DNA from: DASSBG01 sp963800395
GTDB taxonomy: Bacteria; Pseudomonadota; Gammaproteobacteria; Xanthomonadales; Rhodanobacteraceae
Length of the DNA stretch: 64,000 nucleotides
Assembly: GCA_963800395.1 (NCBI GenBank)
Contig: CAWDBD010000002.1
Location: 124,001-188,000 of the forward strand
Direction of reading: 5' to 3'
Of the stretch, positions 40,143 through 49,360 are shown in pieces. Both the position numbers and the translations under genes were made by a program. Within the stretch, counting starts at the first letter, position 1, and every line of letters begins with the position of its first letter. A model generated the notes under the pieces. It was not told the origin of the DNA and ran no database searches. It worked only from the letters and a program-made list of their open reading frames with translations.

Positions 40143-40982
40143 CTATGGGGCGGGCTTGCGGCTGGGTTCGGCGTCGACGGTCACGTATCGTGGCTCGTCT
40201 TCGTCGAGGCACAGTGCGGTGAGCTTGCCGCCCCAGACGCAGCCGGTATCCAGGGCATAGATGCCAAGGCCAGCGAAGCGATCGAGTGCGGACCAGTGGC
40301 CGCAGATAATGCGGGTCGAGCGCTGCTTCATTCCCGGAACGGCGAACCACGGATAGAGCCCTGCGCGCTGGGTGCCTGGCGGGCCCTTGGCTTGAAAATC
40401 AATCCGTCCTTGCACGTCACAGTAGCGCATCCGGGTAAGCACATTGATGCTGGCGCGTTGACGGTCAACGCCACGCAGACTGGGGGTCCAGCGTGCGGGC
40501 TTGTTGCCAAACATGTGAGAAAGCAGCTTGCGATGTGCCGGGCCCTGCAGGGCGCGCTCGACTGTGCGTGCTTCATGTCGTGCCTGGCCAATGCTCCAGC
40601 GCGGGGCCAATCCGGCGTGGATCATGCAGATATCACGCTCCTGGTCATGATGCAGCAGTGGACATCCGCGCAACCAGTCGAGCAGCGTGGCGTGGTCGCT
40701 GGCAAAAAGCACTTCGCGCAAGTCCGGGTTGACGCGTGCCTGGGACGCTTCATCGCGAAGTGAAATCGCCAGCAGGCTCAGATCATGGTTGCCAAGCGTC
40801 ACGGTGACTGAATCGCGGATGGAATGCAGCAGCCGCAGAACCGCCAGTGATTCGCCGCCGCGATTGACCAGGTCACCACAAAGCCACAGTCGATCCGAGG
40901 CTGGTTCGAAAGCTATTCTGTCGAGCAGCCGTTCGAACTCCGGACGACAGCCTTGCAGGTCGCCTACGGCCCAGGTTGCCAT
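40143..40982 (-). CDS. apaH: Symmetrical bis(5'-nucleosyl)-tetraphosphatase
   Basis: A 279-residue metallophosphatase that hydrolyses Ap4A to two ADP. The phosphoesterase motifs are GDLQGC (7-12), GDLVNRG (36-42) and GNHD (64-67); the C-terminal GHWSALDRF and DTGCVWGGKLTALCLD blocks are characteristic. Length matches E. coli (280). It is last in the lptD-surA-pdxA-rsmA-apaG-apaH operon, 29 bp after apaG. Its stop is only 15 bp from the heptanucleotide array. Confidence 0.97.
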   Translation of the reverse strand: MATWAVGDLQGCRPEFERLLDRIAFEPASDRLWLCGDLVNRGGESLAVLRLLHSIRDSVTVTLGNHDLSLLAISLRDEASQARVNPDLREVLFASDHATLLDWLRGCPLLHHDQERDICMIHAGLAPRWSIGQARHEARTVERALQGPAHRKLLSHMFGNKPARWTPSLRGVDRQRASINVLTRMRYCDVQGRIDFQAKGPPGTQRAGLYPWFAVPGMKQRSTRIICGHWSALDRFAGLGIYALDTGCVWGGKLTALCLDEDEPRYVTVDAEPSRKPAP

Positions 40983-41011
40983 GGGTCAGGACTCCTCAAC
41001 CGAATACCGCA

Positions 41012-41389
41012 TCAATGCAGCGTGCGTGGAATGGACAGGACGAACTGCGGGATATCGGCTTCGAAGCTGTCACCGGTCGGTGTCTGCATCTGGTAGCTGC
41101 CGTGCATTGTGCCGACTGCTGTTTCCAGCACTGCGCCGGAGCTGTACTGGAAACCGTCCCCGGGCTGTACCCAGGGTTGTTCGCCGACGACGCCTTCGCC
41201 GCGCACTTCCTCGGTGCGCCCGTTGCTGTCGGTGATGACCCAGTGTCTGGACACGAGCTGGGCTGGTGTGTCGCCATGGTTGCGTACGGTTACGGTGTAG
41301 GCAAACACAAAGTGCTTGTCACCCGGGCGCGACTGGTCGGCGATGTATTCGCTGTTGACGCTGATATCTATGGTTTTGTTCTTTTTCAT
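41012..41389 (-). CDS. apaG: ApaG domain protein
   Basis: A 125-residue fibronectin-III-like protein, the same length as E. coli ApaG. The signature HFVFAYTVTVRNHGDTPAQLVSRHWVITDSNG and GEGVVGEQPWVQPGDGFQYSSGA are clear. Start ATG 41389 (MKKNKTIDISV); the frame extends 52 codons into the rsmA-apaG spacer without support. Biochemical role is unsettled. Operon neighbour of rsmA and apaH. Confidence 0.95.
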   Translation of the reverse strand: MKKNKTIDISVNSEYIADQSRPGDKHFVFAYTVTVRNHGDTPAQLVSRHWVITDSNGRTEEVRGEGVVGEQPWVQPGDGFQYSSGAVLETAVGTMHGSYQMQTPTGDSFEADIPQFVLSIPRTLH

Positions 41390-41549
41390 GCTGTGATTGT
41401 GCGGGGTGGCGGCGTTGGGGACAAGTCCGGACAAACGCATTGAGGGGTTGTGCCGAGCAAAAGAGGCAAAACAGGTGGCCATGCAGCGCTCGCGCTTGAG
41501 CTGTGCCAACCTGCCCCGGAAGTCCGCGGTGACGTATGGTGACATGGAA

Positions 41550-42332
41550 TCACCGCGTCATTACTCGTGCGAGTTTTACAAAGGCATCCGGCTCCAGAGT
41601 CTCGGCGCGGACACCGGGGTCGATACCGACAGTCCGTATCTGGTCTGCACTCAGGACGCCCTTGAGCGCATTGGCCAGGGTCTTGCGTCTCTTGCCGAAG
41701 GCCATGCGGACGATGTCCTGCAGGGCCCCTGGGTCAATGTCTGGCTGCTCATGCTGCGGATGCGGGGTCAGACGCAGCAGTGCAGAATTGACCTTTGGAG
41801 CTGGTGTGAAGGCATCGGGGGGTACTTCAAACAGTGACTCGGCATGGCATGCCAGTTGCAGCATGACGCTGAGCCGGCCGTAGGTCTTGTTGCCCGGTAT
41901 GGCGACAACACGGTCGACCACCTCCTTTTGCAGCAGGAAGGTCATGTCGCTGATGGCGCCGCGGTGCCCGAGGCAGTGGAACAGAATCGGGCTGGAAAGG
42001 TAGTAGGGCAGATTACCCACCAGGCGCAGCTGGCCACCGAGCTCGCGGGCGAGCACGCTGAAATCGACATCCAGCACGTTGGCCTCGATCAGATCCAACT
42101 GCCCATGTCTGGCCGCGCGTTCGCGCAGTGGCTGGTGCAGATCGCGGTCCAGTTCGATGGCTGTAAGCCGGGCAATGGCGTCGAGCAGGGGTAGTGTCAG
42201 GGCACCCGCGCCCGGGCCGATTTCAACTAGCAACTGTCCGTGCTGCGGGGCGATGGCCAGAACAATGCGATCGAGTACGTCACGATCATGCAGGAAGTGC
42301 TGGCCGAAGTGCTTCTTGAGACGCGCGCTCAT
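41550..42332 (-). CDS. rsmA: 16S rRNA dimethyladenosine transferase
   Basis: A 260-residue SAM-dependent methyltransferase that dimethylates A1518 and A1519 of 16S. It begins MSARLKKHFGQHFLHD, with SAM motif I EIGPGAGALT, and the catalytic NLPYYLSSPILF. ATG at 42332 overlaps the pdxA stop (ATGA). The spacer to apaG is 160 bp, longer than other gaps in this operon. Confidence 0.97.
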   Translation of the reverse strand: MSARLKKHFGQHFLHDRDVLDRIVLAIAPQHGQLLVEIGPGAGALTLPLLDAIARLTAIELDRDLHQPLRERAARHGQLDLIEANVLDVDFSVLARELGGQLRLVGNLPYYLSSPILFHCLGHRGAISDMTFLLQKEVVDRVVAIPGNKTYGRLSVMLQLACHAESLFEVPPDAFTPAPKVNSALLRLTPHPQHEQPDIDPGALQDIVRMAFGKRRKTLANALKGVLSADQIRTVGIDPGVRAETLEPDAFVKLARVMTR

Positions 42333-43321
42333 GCCGGCACGTGATTGGACGCCAGCCTGGCCGCCCATTCAGCCGCGGCCAGCATGCTGCTTGCGCTGGC
42401 ACGATTGGTGCCCGCCAGATCAAGCGCCGTACCGTGGTCGACCGAGGTGCGGATGAATGGCAGGCCAAGGGTGATGTTGATGGCGCGATCAAAAGCCTCG
42501 GCCTTGAGCACCGGCAGTGCCTGATCGTGATACATGGCCAGTACCGCATCGTAGCTTTCGCGTACCGGCTGAGTAAACGCCGTGTCGGCGGGCAGGGGCC
42601 CAACAAGCTGCATGCCCTGATGGCGCAGTTCGGCCAGCGCGGGCTCGATGATCTCGATTTCCTCGTGGCCCAGATAGCCGCCTTCGCCAGCGTGCGGATT
42701 GAGTCCGAGTACGGCAATGCGCGGCTTGCTGATGCCGAACAGGTGCCGCATTTCGCTGTCGACGATGCGCAGCTTCTGCTCCAGCAGATCGCGACTGATG
42801 GCGTCAGGGACCCGCGCCAGTGGCAGGTGGGTGGTGGCCAGCGCCACGCGCAACGTGTCACTCATCAGCATCATGACGACATCCGCCTGCGCGCGTCGGG
42901 CCAGCAACTCGGTATGGCCACTGAATGGCTCGCCAGCATCGTTGATGACACCCTTGTGCACCGGTGCGGTTACCATGCCGGCGAATTGCCCGTCGAGGCA
43001 GGCGTCGGTAGCCTGAGCAAGCGTGTTGAGCACGAAGAAAGCGTTTCGACGATCAAGCTGCCCGGGTGTTTCCAGCACGCGCAAGTCAACCTGCCGCACA
43101 CGCAAGTGCCCTTCCTGCCGATGACTGATGCGTGTTCCGTCATCCTCGTCAAGTATCAATTCGACGCCACAGCGCCTGGCTGCGCGGCGAAGCAAGCCGG
43201 GCTCGGTGCAGGCAACGAAATCGGCTTGAATGCTGCTTGCGGCAAGCCTGACTACCAGCTCAGGGCCAATGCCTGCCGGCTCGCCTGCGGTAACCGCAAG
43301 TCGCGGCAGTTCACGGCTCAT
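42329..43321 (-). CDS. pdxA: 4-hydroxythreonine-4-phosphate dehydrogenase
   Basis: A 330-residue NAD-dependent enzyme of vitamin B6 synthesis. The N-terminus LAVTAGEPAGIGPEL, the metal-site region TAPVHKGVINDAG and FSGHTELLA, and MYHDQALPVLKAEAFD with its conserved histidine are present. ATG 43321 chosen by family alignment. It follows surA with 35 bp spacing and is translationally coupled to rsmA. Confidence 0.97.
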   Translation of the reverse strand: MSRELPRLAVTAGEPAGIGPELVVRLAASSIQADFVACTEPGLLRRAARRCGVELILDEDDGTRISHRQEGHLRVRQVDLRVLETPGQLDRRNAFFVLNTLAQATDACLDGQFAGMVTAPVHKGVINDAGEPFSGHTELLARRAQADVVMMLMSDTLRVALATTHLPLARVPDAISRDLLEQKLRIVDSEMRHLFGISKPRIAVLGLNPHAGEGGYLGHEEIEIIEPALAELRHQGMQLVGPLPADTAFTQPVRESYDAVLAMYHDQALPVLKAEAFDRAINITLGLPFIRTSVDHGTALDLAGTNRASASSMLAAAEWAARLASNHVPA

Positions 43322-43356
43322 ATTGGCCCAGGCTCCTGGGCCCGGGTATGCGCCGA

Positions 43357-44691
43357 TCACGGCGCCTGCTTGGCTCCGCTGTCCTGGTTGCCATCACGGA
43401 TGTCGACGTAGGCCTGGGCGCGCAACTCACGCAGGAAGTTGCTGTATACATCCTCGGACTTGCGGTTCTCGATGGCCTGACGGGCCTGCTGGCGGCGTGT
43501 TTCAACGGTACGATCCTGCTCGCGCTTGCCGAGACGCTTGATGATGTGCCAGCTGCCACCGGCCTCGAATGGCTGGGACACTTCGCCGTCCTTGAGCTGC
43601 CGGATCTGGGTAGCCACGGACTGACCCCAGCCGTCGGCCGGGAACCAGCCCATGTCGCCGCCCTGGTTGGCGGTGCTGTCGTCATCGGACTCGGTCTTGG
43701 CGACTTCAGCAAACTTGGCATTGCCATCGACGATCTTTTTGCGCAGGTTGTCGATCTTCGTCTTGGCCTGCGCTTCGGTCATGAGCGCATCGGCTTTCAC
43801 CGAGATGTGGCGAGCGTGGTACTCGGTGATGACTGTCGCGCTCTGATCGCGTTGGCCAATCAGCTTGATGATGTGGAATCCACCCGGATCGCGCAGCGGT
43901 GGCGTGACCTGACCTTCCTTGAGCCTGCCGATGACTTCAGCGAATTGCGGCGGCATTTCGCTGAGGCTGCGCCAGCCGAGATCACCGCCTTCGAGCGCAT
44001 CGCCAGCCTGAGAGTAACGGATTGCCGCGGCGTTGAAGTCCATGCCGCTGGCCAGCGCCTTTTCGACTTCCTCGGCCTTGTTTCGCGCCGTGGCTATCTC
44101 ATCGGCGCTGGCGCCTTGCGGCACATCAATGGTGATGTGTGCAAGGTGAACCTCGCCGGCCTTGAAACCGGGGCTGTCGAGCAGGTTGTCGATCTCTGCA
44201 TCGGTGACCTGTACCTTCTGCTGCAGTACCTGCTGACGCAGCTTCTGTACCAGAATCTGGTCGGCTACCTGTCGCTGGAAAGCGCCTATGCTCATGCCTT
44301 GCTGCTCCAGTGCACTGCGCATCTGTGCGGGGCTCAGGCCGTTCTGCCGAGCGATACCACTGACGGCACTGTTGATGTCGTCCTGCGTTACCCGGATACC
44401 CATGTCCTGAGCGCGCTGTACCTGCAATTTCTGCAAGATCAGGCGATCAAGCACCTGCTTGCGCAGAGTGGCTTCGGGAGGCAATTTGGATGGGTCGCTC
44501 TGGAGCTGCTGCTTGACGGTGTCGATAGCCTGGTCAAGCTCGCTCTCGAGAATGACGCCATCCTCGACCACTGCGACAATGCTGTCGAGATCCTGGGTCT
44601 GGTATTGCGGCAACAACTGGGCGTGGATGTTGGCCGGTGCGGCCAAGATGCCGGCGAGGGCCAGCATGCTCATTAAAAGTATTTGTTTCAT
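43357..44691 (-). CDS. surA: Periplasmic peptidyl-prolyl isomerase/chaperone SurA
   Basis: A 444-residue outer-membrane-protein chaperone. A signal peptide (MKQILLMSMLALAGILAAPANIHA) is followed by the SurA N domain (LDSIVAVVEDGVILESELDQAI) and two parvulin domains (about residues 180-280 and 290-385; the second contains GDMGWFPADGWGQ and GSWHIIKRLGKR). ATG overlaps the lptD stop, coupling it to its client. Confidence 0.97.
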   Translation of the reverse strand: MKQILLMSMLALAGILAAPANIHAQLLPQYQTQDLDSIVAVVEDGVILESELDQAIDTVKQQLQSDPSKLPPEATLRKQVLDRLILQKLQVQRAQDMGIRVTQDDINSAVSGIARQNGLSPAQMRSALEQQGMSIGAFQRQVADQILVQKLRQQVLQQKVQVTDAEIDNLLDSPGFKAGEVHLAHITIDVPQGASADEIATARNKAEEVEKALASGMDFNAAAIRYSQAGDALEGGDLGWRSLSEMPPQFAEVIGRLKEGQVTPPLRDPGGFHIIKLIGQRDQSATVITEYHARHISVKADALMTEAQAKTKIDNLRKKIVDGNAKFAEVAKTESDDDSTANQGGDMGWFPADGWGQSVATQIRQLKDGEVSQPFEAGGSWHIIKRLGKREQDRTVETRRQQARQAIENRKSEDVYSNFLRELRAQAYVDIRDGNQDSGAKQAP

Positions 44692-46979
44692 GGATTGTCA
44701 GAGGTTCCCTGCGGTGCGGGAAATGCGGTTTCTTGATATCCAAGGATAGCATGACGCAGCAAGTTCTCGGCGCCCTGACCGACGTTGCCGATACCCTTGA
44801 ACTCGATCTGCAGCATGATGCCGTTGCTGATCGCGCCGGCACTGTTGCGGATATAGTGACGACCGAGCAGGCGCACAGCAACACAACAGCTCGAGTATTC
44901 GAAGCCGGCCAGCGCCTCCAGGGTACGTCCCTGATCGAGAGAGTAGTTCCATCGGCCGACCAGATTCCAGCGCGAATTGATGGGATAGCTGCTGGAGAAA
45001 TCCAGTTGCTCCAGATAGTTGCGACGGTAGCGGTAGGCAAAGTTGAGCACACCGTTGTTCCAGGTGCGGTGCTGGATGGCGACGGTGGACAGGTCGGTAT
45101 GATCGCTGTTGGGGTTCCATTGCTGAGCCAGATTCAGGCGCCACCTGTCCGACAGTCGGGTCGTTATCTGGGCCACATAAGCCGAACCTGAATAGTCGGT
45201 TGCCGGATGTCCCGGGAGCTGCACGCGCTGCGGCTCGAAATAGCGGATCTGGCCAACGCTGGCCGACAGACGCTCTGCCCCGCCCGCATCAAGCAGGCGG
45301 CTGGTGAGGGCGAAAGTGAGGTTGTTGGCGTTCATCTGCCGGTCGGCACCGGAAAAGCGATTGGGGCTGAACAGCTGCCAGTAGTCGAAGGTCTGGTAGC
45401 TGGTGTCGAAAATCGGGATATCTGCCTGGTTGCGGTAGGGCACCCGCAGGTAGTACAGGCGGGGCTCCAGGGTCTGGGTGTAGTCGCGGCCAAACCAGCG
45501 GCTGCTGCGATCAAAGTTCAGGCCGGCATCGAGGCTGGCGATGGGGACGTTGCGCGAGGGACTCGAGTCGCTGCTGCGATCCAGGTTGTAGCGTGTTACG
45601 CGGTAGGCCAGGCGCGGATTGACGTGCCAGTAGGGGCCTTGCAGGTTCCAGTCCACGTAGGGCTGCAGGTCCAGCCGGCGGCCATCGAGCCCCTGGTCCT
45701 TGCGGAAACTGACAAACTCGCTGCCCAGGCCGTACTCGAGTGTGCGGCCAAGATGGCGTTTGAGCGCAAGGGTGGCACGCGGCAGGCGTTTGTAGGGTTC
45801 GAAGCTGGACGGCAGCTCGGGGTCGGTGATCTGATACTGGTCGGCACCAATGGCGGCGTGCCAGCCGTCTCCACGTCCCGTCAGGTAGACAGCCGAATGC
45901 AACAGGTGGGTGGCATTGCTGTACAGGCTGCTGCCCAGGTCCTCGAAGTATCGGCGGTCGGAGACGTGGTTGAGATTGACGTCGAATCGCCAGCCCTCAC
46001 TCAGACGCGTATGGCTGCGGGCGCGCAGCAGACCGCGAGAACGGTCCGCCAGGCGGTCATGCGCGAGGTAGTCGCCCCGTATCACGCCTTCGCTATTGTC
46101 GGTCAGATAACGAAACTCGGCACCGAGCATGCCGCCGCGCCGGGTGATCAGGCGAGGGTACAGCGTGGCATCAGCATTGGCAGCAAGGTTGAGGTACCAG
46201 GGTACGGTCAGATCGAAGCCGCGGCTTCCCTCGTAGCCCAGAGTCGGATACAGCAGCCCGCTCTGACGGCGGTCCGTTGTGGGAAAGCGCACCCAGGGCA
46301 ACCACAGGATCGGCACGCCGTGCAGGCGCATGGTTACATTGCGCGCATGGCCAATTTCCGTGTTCTGGTCAATATCGATGCGATTGGCCCGCAGTTCCCA
46401 GCCCTTCTGTTCGGGGCTGCAAGTGGTGTAGCTGACCTTGTCCAGGGTGCTCTTGTTGTTGCCCAGCAACTGCACTTCGCTGGCATGGCCGTTGCCACGC
46501 GACCCGAGCATCTGAAAATCGACGTCATCGGCGCTGCCGGTTCCCGCCGTGCTGTTGCCACGCATTTGGTTGGCCTTGAGCAGCAGGCCGCCGTCCTGGT
46601 AACGCACGTCACTATCCGCCTGGAAGTCACCGCTGTCGCGCTGCCAGTCCACCTGTGCGGCACGCAATACCTGTTCTCCGTGCTGCAGTTGCACGTGGCC
46701 GTTCATCTGGTAGTGCTTTCCGTCCCGGCTGTCGAGCCTGTCGGACTGCAGTTGCACTGCCGGCTGGCCGGTGGAGGTGGTGGTTTCAAGGCCGGTGACG
46801 CGATTGTCGTACAGCGGAAAGCGGCCGCATTGTGTCGTGCTTGCGGGCGACATGTTGCAGTTGTCGGCGCCATCCGGACACATGTCCTCCTGGGCGCGCG
46901 CTGTCATCGCACCCAGCGCCACGGCGATGGCGACGACCAGCAAGGCAGGTTTGAGTTTTGCGCCTGGGCGTTGTGGCAC
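44688..46979 (-). CDS. lptD: LPS-assembly outer-membrane protein LptD
   Basis: A 763-residue beta-barrel that inserts lipopolysaccharide into the outer leaflet. A signal peptide (to about residue 29, ARAQ) is followed by a cysteine-containing N-terminal segment (MCPDGADNCNMS), the beta-jellyroll (OstA domain; VQLQSDRLDSRDGKHYQMNGHVQ) and the C-terminal barrel. Cysteines at the N-terminal segment, YTTCSPEQKG and SSCCVAVRL fit the inter-domain disulphides needed for function. First gene of the operon. Confidence 0.96.
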   Translation of the reverse strand: MPQRPGAKLKPALLVVAIAVALGAMTARAQEDMCPDGADNCNMSPASTTQCGRFPLYDNRVTGLETTTSTGQPAVQLQSDRLDSRDGKHYQMNGHVQLQHGEQVLRAAQVDWQRDSGDFQADSDVRYQDGGLLLKANQMRGNSTAGTGSADDVDFQMLGSRGNGHASEVQLLGNNKSTLDKVSYTTCSPEQKGWELRANRIDIDQNTEIGHARNVTMRLHGVPILWLPWVRFPTTDRRQSGLLYPTLGYEGSRGFDLTVPWYLNLAANADATLYPRLITRRGGMLGAEFRYLTDNSEGVIRGDYLAHDRLADRSRGLLRARSHTRLSEGWRFDVNLNHVSDRRYFEDLGSSLYSNATHLLHSAVYLTGRGDGWHAAIGADQYQITDPELPSSFEPYKRLPRATLALKRHLGRTLEYGLGSEFVSFRKDQGLDGRRLDLQPYVDWNLQGPYWHVNPRLAYRVTRYNLDRSSDSSPSRNVPIASLDAGLNFDRSSRWFGRDYTQTLEPRLYYLRVPYRNQADIPIFDTSYQTFDYWQLFSPNRFSGADRQMNANNLTFALTSRLLDAGGAERLSASVGQIRYFEPQRVQLPGHPATDYSGSAYVAQITTRLSDRWRLNLAQQWNPNSDHTDLSTVAIQHRTWNNGVLNFAYRYRRNYLEQLDFSSSYPINSRWNLVGRWNYSLDQGRTLEALAGFEYSSCCVAVRLLGRHYIRNSAGAISNGIMLQIEFKGIGNVGQGAENLLRHAILGYQETAFPAPQGTSDNP

Positions 46980-47054
46980 GGCTAGAAGATCCTTTCCGTA
47001 AAGGCCGCAAGTTAGCAGAAAGCGTCCCTTGGGGGCAGATTGTTCAGTGTCAGG

Positions 47055-47978
47055 TCATGACTCAAGCATGGTTCGCACGTGTACAAGTACATCTTCCAGC
47101 AGGGCCTCCGGGTCGTAGCCGCCCTCCAGCGCCGACACCATCCGGCCTTGAGCATGTCGGTCGGCCAGCGCGCACAGTTGTGCGGTTATCCAGGCGTAAT
47201 CGGCGGGTCCTGCATCGATTTGCGCCAACGGGTCGCGCCGGTCGGCATCAAAGCCGGCCGAAACCAGCAGCAGTTGCGGTGCGAATGCATCCAGGGCCGG
47301 GAGCAGCGTGTCGCGCCATGCTGTGCGGAACTGGCGGGAGCCACTCCCCGGTGCCAGCGGAACATTGCATGCGTTGGCGGCTTGTGATTCGGGCGAACCG
47401 CTGCCCGGATACAGTGGCATTTGCTGGCTGGACAGGTACAGCACGCGAGGTTCATCGGCAAAGATGGATTCGGTGCCGTTGCCATGATGCACGTCGAAGT
47501 CGGCAATTGCGATACGTTCCAGTCCGTATGCAGCCAGGGCGTGCGCAGCCGCCACGGCGAGGCTGTTGAACAGGCAAAAGCCCATGGCCGAATCCGCCGT
47601 GGCGTGGTGGCCGGGTGGGCGCACGGCGCAGAATGCACGCCGGCATGCTTCGCTCATCACGGCATCCACAGCAGCACAGCAGGCTCCTGCTGCGTGCAGT
47701 GCCGCATCCAGCGAGCCGGCGGACATGTGCGTGTCGGCGTCAAGGGTGACCCGGTCGGACAGGTGCTCGAAAGAAAAAACCCGCTCGACATGCGCATGAG
47801 TGTGTACGCGCTCCAGCTGCTGGCGAGTTGCACGGGGTGCGTCGCGCCGGATCAGTCCGGGCAGGCTCGCCTTGCTCAGGCCCTGCATGACCGCTTGCAG
47901 CCGCTGGGGGCGTTCCGGATGGCCCACGCCAGGATCATGGCGCAGGCAGGCCGGATGGCTGAAAAGGAGCACAGTCAT
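47055..47978 (-). CDS. Histone-deacetylase-superfamily (AcuC/AphA-like) deacetylase
   Basis: A 307-residue zinc deacetylase. The catalytic site is intact: the tandem histidines in RPPGHHA, the zinc ligands in DFDVHHGNGT and the Asp in SAGFDADRRDPL; GGYDPEAL is also conserved. In bacteria these act on small acetylated amines such as polyamines, or on acetyl-lysine; the substrate cannot be assigned. Stands 75 bp before lptD on the same strand. Confidence 0.92.
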   Translation of the reverse strand: MTVLLFSHPACLRHDPGVGHPERPQRLQAVMQGLSKASLPGLIRRDAPRATRQQLERVHTHAHVERVFSFEHLSDRVTLDADTHMSAGSLDAALHAAGACCAAVDAVMSEACRRAFCAVRPPGHHATADSAMGFCLFNSLAVAAAHALAAYGLERIAIADFDVHHGNGTESIFADEPRVLYLSSQQMPLYPGSGSPESQAANACNVPLAPGSGSRQFRTAWRDTLLPALDAFAPQLLLVSAGFDADRRDPLAQIDAGPADYAWITAQLCALADRHAQGRMVSALEGGYDPEALLEDVLVHVRTMLES

Positions 47979-48101
47979 GTCTGATCCCTTGCAAGGCGCC
48001 TCATTGCAGGATGCCTCTTCAACCCAGTGTCGCGGCAGGCTGCAAGCCGGCGCATGTGCGAGACAATCACGTTTTCCCCCGGGCCCTTCTGTCTGTCGTC
48101 C

Positions 48102-48668
48102 TCAGCCCTTTTGCCGCGGCCGACGCTCATGTTGCCACAGCACTTCGCCATGCCCGCTTTCACGCGCCAGTACCCGCGCGATCACGAACAGCAGGTCCGA
48201 CAGGCGATTGAGATAGCCTTGTGTCTGCGGTCGGATGCTTTCTTCGCGCCCCAGACTGACCAGCTTGCGCTCGGCGCGCCGGCACACGGTGCGCGCCAGA
48301 TGACAGGCAGCTGCTGCCTTGCCGCCACCCGGCAGGATGAATTCCTTGAGTCGCGGAAGATCGGCGTTGAAGCGGTCGAGAACCGTTTCCAGGCGCTCGA
48401 TATCGGCATCATGCACCATTTCCATGCCCGGAATGCACAGCTCGCCGCCCAGGTCGAACAGGTCGTGCTGGACTTGCAGCAGCGCTTCGCGAACGGCTTT
48501 CGGGTGGCATTCTTCCGCCAGTACCATGCCGATGCAGCTGTTCAGTTCATCGATCGTGCCATACGCGGTGACGCGCGCAGAATCCTTGGCCACCCGCGTG
48601 CCGTCGCCAAGACCGGTGCTGCCGTCATCGCCGGTACGCGTATAGATTTTCGACAGCCGGTTACCCAT
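48102..48668 (-). CDS. ATP:cob(I)alamin adenosyltransferase, PduO type
   Basis: A 188-residue enzyme that adds the 5'-deoxyadenosyl group to cobalamin. The ATP-binding TRTGDDGSTGLGDGTRVAKD near the N-terminus, GTIDELNSCIGM and RTVCRRAERKLVSL are family signatures. ATG 48668 aligns with the family start; the frame extends 16 codons upstream. Downstream in a set with a DUF6580 protein and a CobC-like phosphatase. Confidence 0.94.
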   Translation of the reverse strand: MGNRLSKIYTRTGDDGSTGLGDGTRVAKDSARVTAYGTIDELNSCIGMVLAEECHPKAVREALLQVQHDLFDLGGELCIPGMEMVHDADIERLETVLDRFNADLPRLKEFILPGGGKAAAACHLARTVCRRAERKLVSLGREESIRPQTQGYLNRLSDLLFVIARVLARESGHGEVLWQHERRPRQKG

Positions 48669-48775
48669 GGGGGCACGATTTGGCGCGGCGAAATGCTGCT
48701 GATTGCAGCGAAGCACATGGGGAAGTCTTGCGGCCCGATGGCGGCGATTTAGGCAGAGACATCAAGGCAAGGCAC

Positions 48776-49360
48776 TCACGCTGCCTGCAAGCGTGCATCC
48801 AGTGCCGGGAAGCGATGCGTCAGCAATGCGAAGCCGCCAAACAGCACGGTGCTCCACAGCAACGTTCCCGGCAGGCTGCCGTACTCGTAGAACGGCAGTC
48901 CGGCAGCATAGCTGGCCATCAGGCCGGCACCGGTCAGCGGATACATGCCCGAGCTCAGCCAGACCGCGAAATTGGTGACCAGATAGAAGCCGGTAGCACT
49001 GCCCACGGCGGCCAGCGCAACCCGCAGCACGCCAAGGCGACCGCGCAGCATACCCGAACCCAGAAGCACGGTGGCAGCCAGGCACAGATAGATCAGCGGC
49101 ATCATCGAATGCAGGCCGATCACCAGATCCGCCATGAACATGATCGCCAGCGGAACCACCATCGCTACCCGTCGATCGCTGAAACAGGCGCCGCCAAACA
49201 GGGCCACGGCCAGAACCGGACTGAAATTCCACGGCAGCACGCCGGGGAAGAAATGCATGAACAGGCGCACGCCGACGGCGCCGGCGATGATGGCTACAAG
49301 CACCATGCTGCGCGGTGTGAAGGTCTTGCCCGAAACCGGGTCGTAGGAGGTGTTATCCAT
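48776..49360 (-). CDS. DUF6580 family membrane protein, putative transporter
   Basis: A 194-residue protein with about five or six hydrophobic helices (MVLVAIIAGAVGVRLFMHFF, VLAVALFGGACF, VAMVVPLAIMFMADLVIGLH, IYLCLAATVLLGSGM, VALAAVGSATGFYLVTNF, LLWSTVLFGGFALL). It resembles the DUF6580 putative transport family, with the shape of ECF-type substrate-binding subunits. Overlaps the CobC-like gene by 8 bp, and AGGA lies before its ATG. The neighbourhood (adenosyltransferase, alpha-ribazole-phosphatase-like gene) suggests uptake of a cobalamin precursor; this is inference. Confidence 0.75.
   Translation of the reverse strand: MDNTSYDPVSGKTFTPRSMVLVAIIAGAVGVRLFMHFFPGVLPWNFSPVLAVALFGGACFSDRRVAMVVPLAIMFMADLVIGLHSMMPLIYLCLAATVLLGSGMLRGRLGVLRVALAAVGSATGFYLVTNFAVWLSSGMYPLTGAGLMASYAAGLPFYEYGSLPGTLLWSTVLFGGFALLTHRFPALDARLQAA

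Noticed and set aside
39884..40763. Open frames encoding GLGTRDS/GLGARDS repeats
   Set aside because: Translation of a 7-bp DNA repeat in all frames; interrupted by 6-bp units, no ribosome binding site.
45207..46985. 592-codon open frame on the plus strand
   Set aside because: Antisense shadow of lptD with no recognisable protein features.
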